A stretch of DNA of 64,000 nucleotides, from positions 434,001-498,000 of the forward strand of contig CP119310.1 of NCBI GenBank assembly GCA_029203185.1. Reading direction: 5' to 3'. Shown piece by piece: positions 1 to 8,314 of this stretch. The DNA comes from Candidatus Chryseobacterium colombiense (GTDB lineage Bacteria; Bacteroidota; Bacteroidia; Flavobacteriales; Weeksellaceae). Made by a program: the position numbers and the translations under genes. Every line of letters starts with the position of its first letter. The first letter of the stretch is position 1. Under the pieces are notes generated by a model. That model had not been told where the DNA came from. It did no database searches and saw nothing but the letters and a program-made list of their open reading frames with translations.

Positions 1-613
1 CCTGGGCAATTAAATTATCTAAAATCTGAGAAGCTCTACCTAAAGTCATCCACGCTTCTTCGTCGCCACCCATTCCGTGAAGCAAATACAAAACCGGGAA
101 TTTTTCTTTAGAATTTTCATAACCCGGTGGTGTGTAAACTGTTAATCTTCGGTCTTCTTTCAGTCCGTTTGATTTGTACCATCTTTTGGAAACCGTTCCG
201 TGCGGGACGTTCCGAACTTTGTAATTCTCGGATTGTTTTCCATCAATTAAGATCATGCTCATCACCGATGAAACATCACGAACCTGATAAGAATTGTTCG
301 GGTCGTTGGCTTTTACACCGTCAACAATGAAAGAGTAGGTATAAATATCGGGATTGAAATCATTTTTTGTGAACGACCAAACACCGTCTTTGTCTTTCTG
401 CAAATCCACAAAACCTGCTTCCATTCCTTTTGACGGAAACCAGTTTCCCTGTAATTTTACACTGTTTGCATTGGGCGCGAGCAAACGGAAGGTCGCATTC
501 TGACCGTTGATTTCCGGAGAAATTAAATTTTTCTTCCCGCTGAAATCAAGGTTTTCCTGAGCAAACATTAATGAACTTAGCATTAATGAATAGATTGTGT
601 ATCTGATTTTCAT
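1..613 (-). CDS. CE1-type esterase with N-terminal E-set domain (partial, C-terminus outside window)
   Basis: The reverse strand from the ATG at 611-613 stays open to the left edge, giving 204 residues. A short signal peptide ends near MLSSLMFAQ. It is followed by an E-set/CBM48-like beta-sandwich (about residues 30-125, with sequence such as FRLLAPNANSVKL) and the beginning of an esterase alpha/beta hydrolase fold with VYTPPGY and LLHGMGGDEEAW. The catalytic GxSxG serine would lie beyond the edge and is not visible. The family covers feruloyl and acetyl-xylan esterases acting on hemicellulose side chains, probably in the periplasm. The layout matches the second half of the tandem esterase at 24582. 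It lies downstream of the GH3 gene on the same strand but after a terminator, so it may be transcribed separately. Confidence 0.85.
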   Translation of the reverse strand, partial: MKIRYTIYSLMLSSLMFAQENLDFSGKKNLISPEINGQNATFRLLAPNANSVKLQGNWFPSKGMEAGFVDLQKDKDGVWSFTKNDFNPDIYTYSFIVDGVKANDPNNSYQVRDVSSVMSMILIDGKQSENYKVRNVPHGTVSKRWYKSNGLKEDRRLTVYTPPGYENSKEKFPVLYLLHGMGGDEEAWMTLGRASQILDNLIAQ

Positions 614-626
614 ATTAAATTGTTTG

Positions 627-784
627 TTTAACCACAAAAGGCACAAAAGTTTTTTAACACTTTAGTTAATTTAAGCTTAATGCCAATTTTTTTAAGAACA
701 CATAAGTTTTGAAAATCTTTGATTTCCATTTTGTGGACTTTCAGGATTATTTTTTAAACTTGAAACTTTTGTGGTTTAAAAAAT
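627..784. repeat. Intergenic element bounded by inverted AACCACAAAAG / CTTTTGTGGTT arms
   Basis: The two arms lie about 130 bp apart in the gap between the GH3 gene and the esterase. A degenerate relative of this text, with phrases such as ACTTTGTGTCC and AGTGTT, occurs at 37660-37712. From memory such 'cacaaaag' elements are dispersed in Chryseobacterium-type genomes; that part is recollection, not something shown here. No ORF of note is present inside. Confidence 0.45.
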
Positions 785-800
785 TAAACAGTTTTTAATT

Positions 801-840
801 CAAAAATAAAATTCTGAGCCCGTAAGAACAGACTCAGAAT
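801..840 (-). terminator. Rho-independent terminator after the GH3 gene
   Basis: ATTCTGAG at 811-818 pairs perfectly with CTCAGAAT at 833-840. Read on the minus strand the stem is followed by a T-rich run (TTTATTTTT) and lies 7 bp past the stop codon of the GH3 gene. Confidence 0.75.
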
Positions 841-846
841 CATCAA

Positions 847-3138
847 TTATTTTTTATACTTCTCTGTTCTGGCATCTTTAATCACTCCAGACCAGTTCAT
901 TCCGTATCCGAAATCGTAGTTATGACCCTCGGAATCTTTATGCGTTTCCATATCATAAGGAACATCTTCTTTCTGTTTTTCAACGGTTGACATATTTGCA
1001 GGCATCTGAAGCGGAAGCAATCCTGAAGGTTCGTATTTTCCGGTTACGATATCAACAACCGCTTGATTGGATACATTAAAGTTCATCAGAATCGCATCAG
1101 CATGCTTTTCAAATTCGTTGAAAACCATTGGTTTTGAAGCGGTAACAGAAACAATCACAGGTTTTCCGTTCATTGCTTTATAGGTATTTTCAATCATTAG
1201 CAAATCTGTGAAATTGGTTGCTGTAGAAGTCTTGTTTTTGAATGTTCTGTCGTGTACATTAGGAGCAACAACTGGGTCGCCCGCAGCAATACTTTTTTCA
1301 CGGGCTTCTGTCGCTGTGTAAGTCTGATATTGAAGAGAAATCGGGACATAACCGTTTCCGCCTTCTTTGGCATCGATATCGCTGTAACCGCCTTCTTCAC
1401 TGTGCGGACTTTTTACAAAAACCAAAGCGAAATCTGCTTTTGCAGGATCTTCGGTTACATTATAATGTTTTTTGATTTTTTCGATATCCACAGGATAATC
1501 CAAAGACGGCGCAGTATAAACTCCCCACCAGCTGAACGTTGCAGGAGAATATCTCTTCGGAATGTAAACCGTTTTTCTTTCTTTGATAGGAAGGATATTC
1601 GCTTTGTTTTTCAACAATACGATAGACTTTACCTGAGCTTCGTAACCTGCTTTCATAAATTCAGGATTGCCAACGATTTTCTTGGTTTCTTCAACGTTAA
1701 CGTATGGATTTTCAAACAATCCTGTTCTGAAGAAATTTCTCAGCAAACGAACGGCTGATTGTTCAAATTTGGCACGATACGCTTTTTCACCGTGTTCTTT
1801 TACACCCATTTGGTAGGCTTCCAAAACAGGGCCTTTATCGTTATTTCCTCCGAACTGGTCAACTCCTGCTTCAAGAACTTTGTAATGGCGTTCCGCGATC
1901 GATAATTTTTCAGCTCCCCAAGGTTTTCCGGCAAATCCGCCGGGAGATTTTGGTTCATCTGCAGTAATTAACCAATCGGTGCAAACTACGCCGTCATACT
2001 TGTATTTTCCACGAAGTAAATCAGTAATTAGATATTTGCTATACCCATTTCCAACATTCTCGCCATTTTTTGTATCCTGATTGAAACTGATGGTATAATA
2101 AGGCATTACTGCGGCAGCTTCTTTCGTTCCTCCATTGAGTTTGAAAGCCCCTTCCGTAAAAGGTTTTACGTGGTTTTGGAAATTATTTCCCGGATAAACT
2201 GCAAATTTCCCCATTGCCCAGTGACCGTCGCGGCCACCTTCTTCAGGTCCGCCTCCCGGCCAGTGCTTTACCATGGCGTTCACACTTTTGTTTCCCCAAC
2301 CGTTTTTGTTTCCGATGGTGGTCTGAAAACCGTCAATGTAGCCTCTAGCCATATCTGCTGTCAGTTCCGGACTTTCTGAAAAAACGTAAGCTATTCTGTA
2401 CCAACGAGGTTCTGTTCCCAAATCGATTTGAGGTGATAAAGCTGTAGAAATTCCCAATGCTCTGTATTCCTGAGCTGCAATGTTTCCGAATTTTTTAACT
2501 AATTCGGGATCGAAGGTTGCGCCCATTGCCAAACCATCCGGCCAAAGCGAGATCTGTCCACCCGCTCCTTCATTAAATTCGGCTGTTACTGTTGCAGAAT
2601 GTCTCGGATCTGTACTGTTGTTGGCGGGAATTCCCAATCCTAAACCTTCGATATAAGCCTGAATATTGTTGCTCCATTGCGCTGCGATTTCGGGAGATTC
2701 TACCGTAGTTACTAAAACATGGCGAAGATTGTCTTCTTTTAAGAATTTCTTCTGCTGATCTGTTAAATCATAAGCTTTTGCACCGCTTTCTTTGTAAAAT
2801 TTACCATTGTATTTTCCTGCTCTGAAACCGTCTGCAGGTGCCGGAACAGATTGGTGACCGCTATACAGCATCAAGCCTGCAATCTGCTCGATGGTCATTT
2901 TTGAAGCCAGATCTTTCGCTCTTTCGTCAACCGGAAGTCTCCAGTCTTCGTATTTATCAAGTTTTCCGTTTTTGTTTAGATCTTTGAATTTATTTCCGCC
3001 AATAGTCAGAATTTTCACCCCTGAATCTGCGGAATATCCTAAAACAGGACCTTTTGAATTCGTTACTGTCTGAATATTTTGAGCAAAGGCTGTTACTCCT
3101 AAAAATAACGCAGCAACATTTAAAACCGTTCTTTTCAT
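847..3138 (-). CDS. Secreted glycoside hydrolase family 3 (beta-glucosidase/beta-xylosidase type)
   Basis: A 763-residue protein with a signal peptide ending at VTAFAQ. The GH3 N-terminal barrel includes a VKHWPGGGPEEGG motif (about residue 290) and the nucleophile Asp388 in VVCTDW. The GH3 C-terminal sandwich follows from about residue 490 (SIVLLKN), ending in the typical YDFGYGMNW. GH3 enzymes of this length release single beta-linked glucose or xylose residues from oligosaccharides in the periplasm. The sequence resembles the glucan 1,4-beta-glucosidase branch more than the xylosidase at 46835, so glucose is the better guess for the sugar. It follows the TonB-dependent receptor by 11 bp and is surely co-transcribed with it. 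Confidence 0.93.
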   Translation of the reverse strand: MKRTVLNVAALFLGVTAFAQNIQTVTNSKGPVLGYSADSGVKILTIGGNKFKDLNKNGKLDKYEDWRLPVDERAKDLASKMTIEQIAGLMLYSGHQSVPAPADGFRAGKYNGKFYKESGAKAYDLTDQQKKFLKEDNLRHVLVTTVESPEIAAQWSNNIQAYIEGLGLGIPANNSTDPRHSATVTAEFNEGAGGQISLWPDGLAMGATFDPELVKKFGNIAAQEYRALGISTALSPQIDLGTEPRWYRIAYVFSESPELTADMARGYIDGFQTTIGNKNGWGNKSVNAMVKHWPGGGPEEGGRDGHWAMGKFAVYPGNNFQNHVKPFTEGAFKLNGGTKEAAAVMPYYTISFNQDTKNGENVGNGYSKYLITDLLRGKYKYDGVVCTDWLITADEPKSPGGFAGKPWGAEKLSIAERHYKVLEAGVDQFGGNNDKGPVLEAYQMGVKEHGEKAYRAKFEQSAVRLLRNFFRTGLFENPYVNVEETKKIVGNPEFMKAGYEAQVKSIVLLKNKANILPIKERKTVYIPKRYSPATFSWWGVYTAPSLDYPVDIEKIKKHYNVTEDPAKADFALVFVKSPHSEEGGYSDIDAKEGGNGYVPISLQYQTYTATEAREKSIAAGDPVVAPNVHDRTFKNKTSTATNFTDLLMIENTYKAMNGKPVIVSVTASKPMVFNEFEKHADAILMNFNVSNQAVVDIVTGKYEPSGLLPLQMPANMSTVEKQKEDVPYDMETHKDSEGHNYDFGYGMNWSGVIKDARTEKYKK

Positions 3139-3149
3139 TGTTTTACATT

Positions 3150-5408
3150 TTAGAAATTAAAGCTTACTGAGAATTGACCCGTTAATGGCATAATATACGT
3201 CCCTGTCAATAGTTTTCCGTAGTATGGACTTGCGTCTGTAATCAATTCGGCACCGTTGATGGTTCCGCTGGCTCCTCTTTGGTTCAGGAAGTTGATAACG
3301 GTCGCGCCAACATTGATATTTTTATTCACTGTATAACTCACGCCACCGAAAGTTTCCCATCTCGGAGCGAAATAAAGAGCGTTCGTTAAATTGGCATATT
3401 GTTTTGAAAAATATCTGAAACTTGCCCAGAATCTCCATTTGTCAATAGAATAGCTCGGATCGATTTCCATCAACACTTTAGCAACACCCAATACATTGTT
3501 GTTATTGTAATCATAGTCTTTTCCGAAAGCATTGAAATTAAATTTCTTATAAACAGGATTTTGGAACGTAATCAGATAATGCAAATTGAATCCTTTGAAT
3601 GGTTTTAAAACAAAATCCGTTGTCCATCCCAAAGTTTGGATATCGTAATAAACCGTCGTAGTCTGCGCTTCAGAGCTATTAGCAGGATTGACCAGGTTGT
3701 ATCTGTTGAGATTGTTGTTTTTCTTAAGATAAGTGGCCTGAGAAATCAACTGAATCCAGTTGGTGTTCCAGAAAACTCCGATTGCTCCCAATGGACTTTT
3801 AATTTTAGTAGTATTAGGTTCAAAAGCCTGGGAATAACTTTCTAATCTTCTGTTTTCTTCAGTGTAAAGGAAGTTGGCTAAAACTCCGAAGTTTTTAGTA
3901 ATGTTGTACGTTGCATTCAAACTCCCTGCAATCTGGAAGAAATTTTGACTGATATGATTAAACTGACTTGGGTCTGTAAAGCTAAAACCAACTGTTCTTG
4001 GAGTCAGGGAGTATTCTCCGTCAATGATGTGATTTCTCAAATGTAATCCATAGCTTAAGTTAAAGTTGTCAGTCACTTTCCATTCATCTGTACCGTACAC
4101 TGAGAGTTTGTTTTCTGTTCCGCTATGATACTCTCCACCAGCGTTATAGTTGTAGAATCCGTCAGCATCTGTATTCGGACCAATCAATCTCTGAGGCTGA
4201 GATTCAACAGTCTGGAAGAAAAAAGATCGGTTGGATGTGAATTTATCTACATGATAGTACTGTTCCAATACTCCAAATGTCACATTATGATTGGCGAGCT
4301 GTTTATTCAAAGAGAACCGACCGGCAATATTAGTAACGGGTGTCTCCGGCGTATACATTCCTAAAATAGTTCCTACTGGTCCAGTATAAGGCTGCCCGTT
4401 TGAAGCCAAAGTATATCCTGATGAAGCATTCGCATTAAAAATGCTTAAAGGAATCATATTGGCCATTTTCACTTTTGAAAAATGAGCTCTTGTAGAGAAT
4501 TTGAAATTCCATCCGTTGTTTAGAAGGTAATTACCAAAAATATCAATGTTGTGCGATGTTGATCTGTTATCCTTACCACTCATGGATGCCCAATAAGATT
4601 CTCCCGTAAGAATATCTTTAATTTTCATTTGCCCGTCTCTTACTACGTAAGAATCTCTACCGATTTTAAAATTGTCGAGTTCGGTTACTTTTCCTTCGGC
4701 TCCGTATTGAAAAACGGCATAATTGGTTATGCTGTAAGAATCTGCATACTTGTATAATATTGAGATTTTACCTTTATCATTATTAAAATATTTGGTGACA
4801 CCTGCTCTGAAAATCTTAGTTTCATCAGCATTTCTTGCAAAACCTAGTTTGTACGTACTTGGGTCAAAGTTAGCAAAAGCTCCCACTGTATAGGTCCAGC
4901 CGTTTTTGGAAATCGGTCCGGAAGCGTTGACATCTCCTTGCAGCCACCCAAAAGTACTTGTTGTAAGTTTTCCTTTCAGTTTAAAATCTTTGGTTCCTGT
5001 TTGAGCATAAGAGTTTACTGCAAAACCAAGATCTCCCATGGTATTGGCTAGTTGATCCATTTTCAGGAGTCCGGTTTTTTCCAAACCTACACTTTGTCTC
5101 CATGTTTTGTTTGGAAGTTCAGGCCAGAAAAAATAAACTACAGGAAGGTCATTCTCAAGGATTGTTATTCCTCCAACGGTTGATGGCAGACCAATATTCA
5201 CGTCTCTTGGACTTGTATTGTTGGCTGCATTTAACATTACATTTCTGTTATTATCTTCTTTGGTGGTGACAGTTTTTACACCTTCTCCACCTTTTGTAGC
5301 GGTATTCACGGCATTTTTTACTGCCAGGCTATCAATCTGTTGTCCGAATGCCCCACTGAAGGAAAGCAGCAGTCCCAATGCGGAAATTTTCAGTTTTGGA
5401 TTTTTCAT
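3150..5408 (-). CDS. TonB-dependent outer-membrane receptor (not SusC type)
   Basis: About 752 residues with a signal peptide (SALGLLLSFSGAFGQ), a degenerate plug region (about residues 60-170) and a long beta-barrel of alternating aromatic strands ending in the outer-membrane signature GQFSVSFNF. The reading frame can be extended by three codons to a TTG, but the ATG at 5408 starts a proper signal peptide and is preferred. No SusD gene is adjacent and no carboxypeptidase-regulatory domain is seen, so this is not a SusC. Co-transcription with a GH3 hydrolase suggests import of an oligosaccharide or glycoside. It is divergent from an NrtR-type regulator, which probably controls it. The substrate is not readable from sequence. 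Confidence 0.88.
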   Translation of the reverse strand: MKNPKLKISALGLLLSFSGAFGQQIDSLAVKNAVNTATKGGEGVKTVTTKEDNNRNVMLNAANNTSPRDVNIGLPSTVGGITILENDLPVVYFFWPELPNKTWRQSVGLEKTGLLKMDQLANTMGDLGFAVNSYAQTGTKDFKLKGKLTTSTFGWLQGDVNASGPISKNGWTYTVGAFANFDPSTYKLGFARNADETKIFRAGVTKYFNNDKGKISILYKYADSYSITNYAVFQYGAEGKVTELDNFKIGRDSYVVRDGQMKIKDILTGESYWASMSGKDNRSTSHNIDIFGNYLLNNGWNFKFSTRAHFSKVKMANMIPLSIFNANASSGYTLASNGQPYTGPVGTILGMYTPETPVTNIAGRFSLNKQLANHNVTFGVLEQYYHVDKFTSNRSFFFQTVESQPQRLIGPNTDADGFYNYNAGGEYHSGTENKLSVYGTDEWKVTDNFNLSYGLHLRNHIIDGEYSLTPRTVGFSFTDPSQFNHISQNFFQIAGSLNATYNITKNFGVLANFLYTEENRRLESYSQAFEPNTTKIKSPLGAIGVFWNTNWIQLISQATYLKKNNNLNRYNLVNPANSSEAQTTTVYYDIQTLGWTTDFVLKPFKGFNLHYLITFQNPVYKKFNFNAFGKDYDYNNNNVLGVAKVLMEIDPSYSIDKWRFWASFRYFSKQYANLTNALYFAPRWETFGGVSYTVNKNINVGATVINFLNQRGASGTINGAELITDASPYYGKLLTGTYIMPLTGQFSVSFNF

Positions 5409-5555
5409 AATTATCAATCAATCTATTATTAAAGTTTAATTTTTACAAGGAGATATAGAATTGCAGATATAGCATCTTAATAATTGATTTTTAGCATTAT
5501 AAATAGCGGTTTCTATAAGAATTATATCTGGTATGGGTTTTGATATTTTCATATA

Positions 5556-5590
5556 AATATTGGTTGCTTCAATAGGAAGCAACCAATATT
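5556..5590. other. Perfect 15-bp hairpin with 5-nt loop
   Basis: AATATTGGTTGCTTC (5556-5570) is exactly complementary to GAAGCAACCAATATT (5576-5590), with loop AATAG. On the plus strand a run of seven T begins a few bases later (5597). No gene reads into it from either side, so it could end a small RNA or an aborted leader transcript, or act in the receptor's 5' UTR. Confidence 0.6.
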
Positions 5591-5766
5591 ACATTCTTTT
5601 TTTGATACAGCCAAATGAATGTTAGGAAAATTTAATATTTGTTTATTTTATTGACTATTAGATTGTTAAATAACGGTCTTGTTGCGGATAGTATCAAAAA
5701 GCTTTAGAAATATTAAAAAATCGTAAACTGAATATTACCCAAAAATAGAATCTGGAGGCGCAAATT

Positions 5767-5797
5767 TTGGTTCTTCCTAAATATGAGCTTAAATTTG
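5767..5797 (+). promoter_or_regulatory. Putative Bacteroidota promoter for the first NrtR gene
   Basis: TTG at 5767-5769 and TAAATTTG at 5790-5797 (consensus TAnnTTTG) with a 20-bp spacer, 25 bp before the start codon at 5823. Confidence 0.45.
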
Positions 5798-5822
5798 TTC
5801 AGTCAAACAATAGAAAATAAAC

Positions 5823-6572
5823 ATGAATCCCCATAAGCAGATCTTAGAGAAATCAGTTGAGTCCTATGAGCTATATTTACCACATATTTCTATCGATACA
5901 GTTATCTTCGGCTTTAGCGAAAATGAGCTTAAGGTACTTGCCATCAAGATGAAGTTTAATCAGCAGTGGTTTCTTCCAGGCGGTTATCTCAAAAAGAAGG
6001 AAAATATTGATGCTGCTGCGGTGAGAATTCTGTCTCAGCGTGCAGGGGTTTCCAATATATTTCTGGAGGAGTTTGCAGTATTCGGAAAGTATGGACGAAG
6101 CGAAGATTTTTTTGCGGATTATGAAGACAGTCTGTGGCACAAGCAGAGATTTGTTTCCATTGGGTATTATGCATTGGTGAATTATCATAATGTTTCTCCT
6201 GAAGCAGATGAAATGAGTGAGGAGTTTGACTGGTTGGATGTCAATAATCTTCAAAAATATGAGATTACAATGGATCATAAGGAAATTATCCAAAAAGCTC
6301 TTTTGACTCTTAGAGAAAGAATTACTTATAAGCCTATCGGATATAATTTGCTGCCGGAAAAATTTACGATGACAGAGCTTCAAAAGCTGTATGAAACAAT
6401 ATTGGGCAGAGAGCTTAACCGTGGTAATTTCTATAGAAAAATCAAAAATATGGGAATTCTGTTAAAATTAAATGAGCTGCGAACGGGGGGAGCTCATAAA
6501 GCACAGGAATTATATTCTTTTGATAAGGAAAATTACGAAAGGGCATTGCAGGATGGTGTAAATAGTTGGTAA
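5823..6572 (+). CDS. NrtR-type transcriptional regulator (degenerate Nudix domain plus winged helix)
   Basis: 249 residues. Residues about 20-155 form a Nudix fold (VIFGFSENELKVLAI, FLPGGYLKKKE). Residues about 170-240 form the winged-helix DNA-binding part with the hallmark LLPEKFTMTELQKLYE. The Nudix box has lost all three catalytic glutamates (RILSQRAGV where REUxEExGU is expected), so the fold should bind a ligand rather than hydrolyse one. In Bacteroidota this family includes AraR and XylR-like sugar regulators. It is one of three paralogues in the window. Position suggests control of the divergent TonB receptor/GH3/esterase genes. The effector is unknown. Confidence 0.9.
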   Translation: MNPHKQILEKSVESYELYLPHISIDTVIFGFSENELKVLAIKMKFNQQWFLPGGYLKKKENIDAAAVRILSQRAGVSNIFLEEFAVFGKYGRSEDFFADYEDSLWHKQRFVSIGYYALVNYHNVSPEADEMSEEFDWLDVNNLQKYEITMDHKEIIQKALLTLRERITYKPIGYNLLPEKFTMTELQKLYETILGRELNRGNFYRKIKNMGILLKLNELRTGGAHKAQELYSFDKENYERALQDGVNSW

Positions 6573-6613
6573 TTAAATGTTTATAAGGTAAATGAACAAG
6601 CGTTGAGATTTTT

Positions 6614-6647
6614 ACCAATCAGCTTTATGGATTATTTGCTGATTGGT
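6614..6647. terminator. Terminator after the first NrtR gene
   Basis: ACCAATCAGC (6614-6623) pairs perfectly with GCTGATTGGT (6638-6647). T-rich sequence lies on both sides, so it may work in both directions. It begins 41 bp after the stop codon. Confidence 0.65.
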
Positions 6648-6824
6648 TTAATATTGATTACAGTAATTTTTATATAAACTAACCGAGACGTATTTAATTA
6701 TATCATCAATTTTTCCTTTCTTTAATTAGGCTTTATGAAAAAAATCAAAGCCCTAAATGCCAAATGGACCGCTTATTCTGTCTAAAAAAAATAATGTTGA
6801 ATTTTAGAATCCTGATAATAAAGA

Positions 6825-7202
6825 TTAATTTTCAGTAAGGGCTTCCTCCTGAATTAAGCTTTTATGTTTATTTCCCCAATCACTTAATTGTTTCCAGATA
6901 GGGATCAATTCATTTGCAATTTCTGTCAACTCATAATCTACTCTCGGTGGGACTTCTGCATGTACAGTTCTTTTTACCAGACCTGCTTTTTCCAATTCGC
7001 GAAGTTGCAGGGTCAGCATTCTTTCTGTAATTCCTGTGATTCGGTTTCTGATTTCACTAAACCGTAGTTTTCCGTGTTCAAGTTTACATAAAATCAATAA
7101 TTTCCATCTTCCTCCGATCTTACAAATGGCGTAGCTAAGATCACATTCTATAATATACTGTTCATTGATGCTATTCGTCGAATTTTCCTTTCTCTTTCCC
7201 AT
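6825..7202 (-). CDS. HxlR-family winged-helix transcriptional regulator
   Basis: 125 residues. The HxlR signature runs from about residue 20 to 110: CDLSYAICKIGGRWKLLIL, then FSEIRNRITGITERMLTLQL and LVKRTVHAEVPPRVDYELTE. The family usually represses a divergent or neighbouring gene and responds to reactive electrophiles, quinones or other small molecules, often through a conserved N-terminal cysteine; Cys20 here sits in that position. It is divergent from the hydrolase/MFS pair, which is the likely target. It is probably not part of the xylan system. Confidence 0.92.
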   Translation of the reverse strand: MGKRKENSTNSINEQYIIECDLSYAICKIGGRWKLLILCKLEHGKLRFSEIRNRITGITERMLTLQLRELEKAGLVKRTVHAEVPPRVDYELTEIANELIPIWKQLSDWGNKHKSLIQEEALTEN

Positions 7203-7246
7203 TACTTACAAATTTGTTCGTACCATACAATTAGCTGTGTACTGTG

Positions 7247-7273
7247 CAAATGTATGGCTTCTATTTAATTTTG
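7247..7273. promoter_or_regulatory. Overlapping divergent promoter-like sites between the HxlR and hydrolase genes
   Basis: TACATTTG reads on the minus strand (7247-7254) toward the HxlR gene. TAATTTTG reads on the plus strand (7266-7273) toward the hydrolase, 21 bp before its ATG. Both fit TAnnTTTG. No convincing -33 TTG was found for either, so this rests on the -7 box only. Confidence 0.35.
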
Positions 7274-7293
7274 CCTAAAATTTTGAATGGAAT

Positions 7294-8298
7294 ATGAAAA
7301 GACTTCTGGGCATACTGATGATAACGGGATTGGCTTCCTGCAGAATAATAAACAATAATAACAAAATGAATACAATTAATTTGACCCCTGAAATAAATAA
7401 AATAGTTGAAAACTTACAAAAGATTCATGTGTTTGATGGTCAAAATACATTAGATATGAGCCGGAAAGGATATGAAACGATGGCTGTTCAGCTTAGTGGA
7501 AAAAAAGAAATGATCAGAATGATTGAGGAATTTAATATTCATCAAGATACCCACAAAATTCCCGTGAGAATTTATAGACCTAATGGAATTGAAAATGAAA
7601 AATCAGCAGCTGTTATTTATCTTCACGGTGGCTGGTTTGTTTCTGGGAGTTTTGAAACTCATGATGCGATTGTTCGCCAATTGGCCAATGCTACAGGTGC
7701 TGCAATAGTCTTTGTTGATTATCGTTTGGCTCCTGAATATCCTTTTCCTGCTGGTTATGATGATGCTCGATCAGCTACTCAATGGATTCTTGATAATGCA
7801 GATCATTTACATTTAGATAAAAATAAAATCGGAATTATTGGGGACAGTGCAGGAGGAGCTCTAGCGGCAAGTGTATCCACGCAGCTTGGAGACCAATTAA
7901 AATTTCAGATACTGATTTATCCTGCAGCTGACAACGGGTTGAATACAAACTCGTGGAAAGATTATGAAAATGGTCCTATCATCAATAAAGAAGAAGGAAT
8001 AAGAGCCTGGAATTGGTATCTGACCACTTCAGAGGACCGTCAAAACCCTCTGGCAATTCCTTTATTGATAAAAGATTTTAAAAACACACCACCAACGCTT
8101 GTTTTATTATCTGAACATGATCCTTTACGCGATGAAGGCCAGCAATTGGCAGAACATATGAAAGCTTCCGGAATTCAGGTCAAAACCGTTGTGTATAAAG
8201 AGATGGTTCATGGATTTTTGCATATGGGAGCCGTTTTAAAAGAAACCGGAGAAGCTGTTCAGGAAATTGCAACATTTACAAAAGAATCCCTAAAATAA
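7294..8298 (+). CDS. Lipoprotein alpha/beta hydrolase of the hormone-sensitive-lipase (HSL) type
   Basis: 334 residues with a lipobox near residues 13-16 (GLASC). The HSL-family oxyanion motif HGGW is followed by the nucleophile Ser185 in GDSAGG, an Asp in LSEHDPLRDE and a His in MVHGFLHMG. YRLAPEYPFPA is also typical of the family. These enzymes cleave esters of short or medium acyl chains or of small aromatic alcohols. Fronting an MFS exporter and facing an HxlR regulator, it could detoxify an ester-type compound. An internal ATG about 25 codons downstream would give a cytoplasmic form, but the lipobox favours the start used here. Confidence 0.88.
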   Translation: MKRLLGILMITGLASCRIINNNNKMNTINLTPEINKIVENLQKIHVFDGQNTLDMSRKGYETMAVQLSGKKEMIRMIEEFNIHQDTHKIPVRIYRPNGIENEKSAAVIYLHGGWFVSGSFETHDAIVRQLANATGAAIVFVDYRLAPEYPFPAGYDDARSATQWILDNADHLHLDKNKIGIIGDSAGGALAASVSTQLGDQLKFQILIYPAADNGLNTNSWKDYENGPIINKEEGIRAWNWYLTTSEDRQNPLAIPLLIKDFKNTPPTLVLLSEHDPLRDEGQQLAEHMKASGIQVKTVVYKEMVHGFLHMGAVLKETGEAVQEIATFTKESLK

Positions 8299-8314
8299 TT
8301 TTTAGAATTTTGAT

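Larger units (their letters stand above)
5409..5822. other. Divergent intergenic region between receptor and first NrtR gene
   Basis: 414 bp, AT-rich, with no credible ORF. It holds a perfect 15-bp hairpin (5556-5590), a promoter-like site for the plus strand (5767-5797) and a weaker TATTTTTG on the minus strand (5740-5747). The AAGTGT-N7-ACAYTT palindrome found elsewhere in the window is not present here. Confidence 0.6.

Noticed and set aside
127..330. Small plus-strand frame near the left edge
   Set aside because: It is antisense to the esterase gene at 1-613, whose signal peptide and hydrolase motifs are clear.
1252..1758. 168-codon plus-strand frame opposite the left GH3 gene
   Set aside because: Shadow of the GH3 coding sequence with no promoter, motif or family resemblance.
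3150..5408. First thought to be a SusC protein
   Set aside because: It lacks the SusC plug signature, has no SusD partner and is shorter than SusC proteins (about 750 residues).
5409..5417. Three-codon upstream extension of the TonB receptor from a TTG
   Set aside because: The ATG at 5408 gives a standard signal peptide; the extension adds only three codons ahead of it.
6726..6756. Hairpin TTAGGCTTT / AAAGCCCTAA downstream of the HxlR gene
   Set aside because: The stem has a bulge and no T run on either strand, so I do not call it a terminator.
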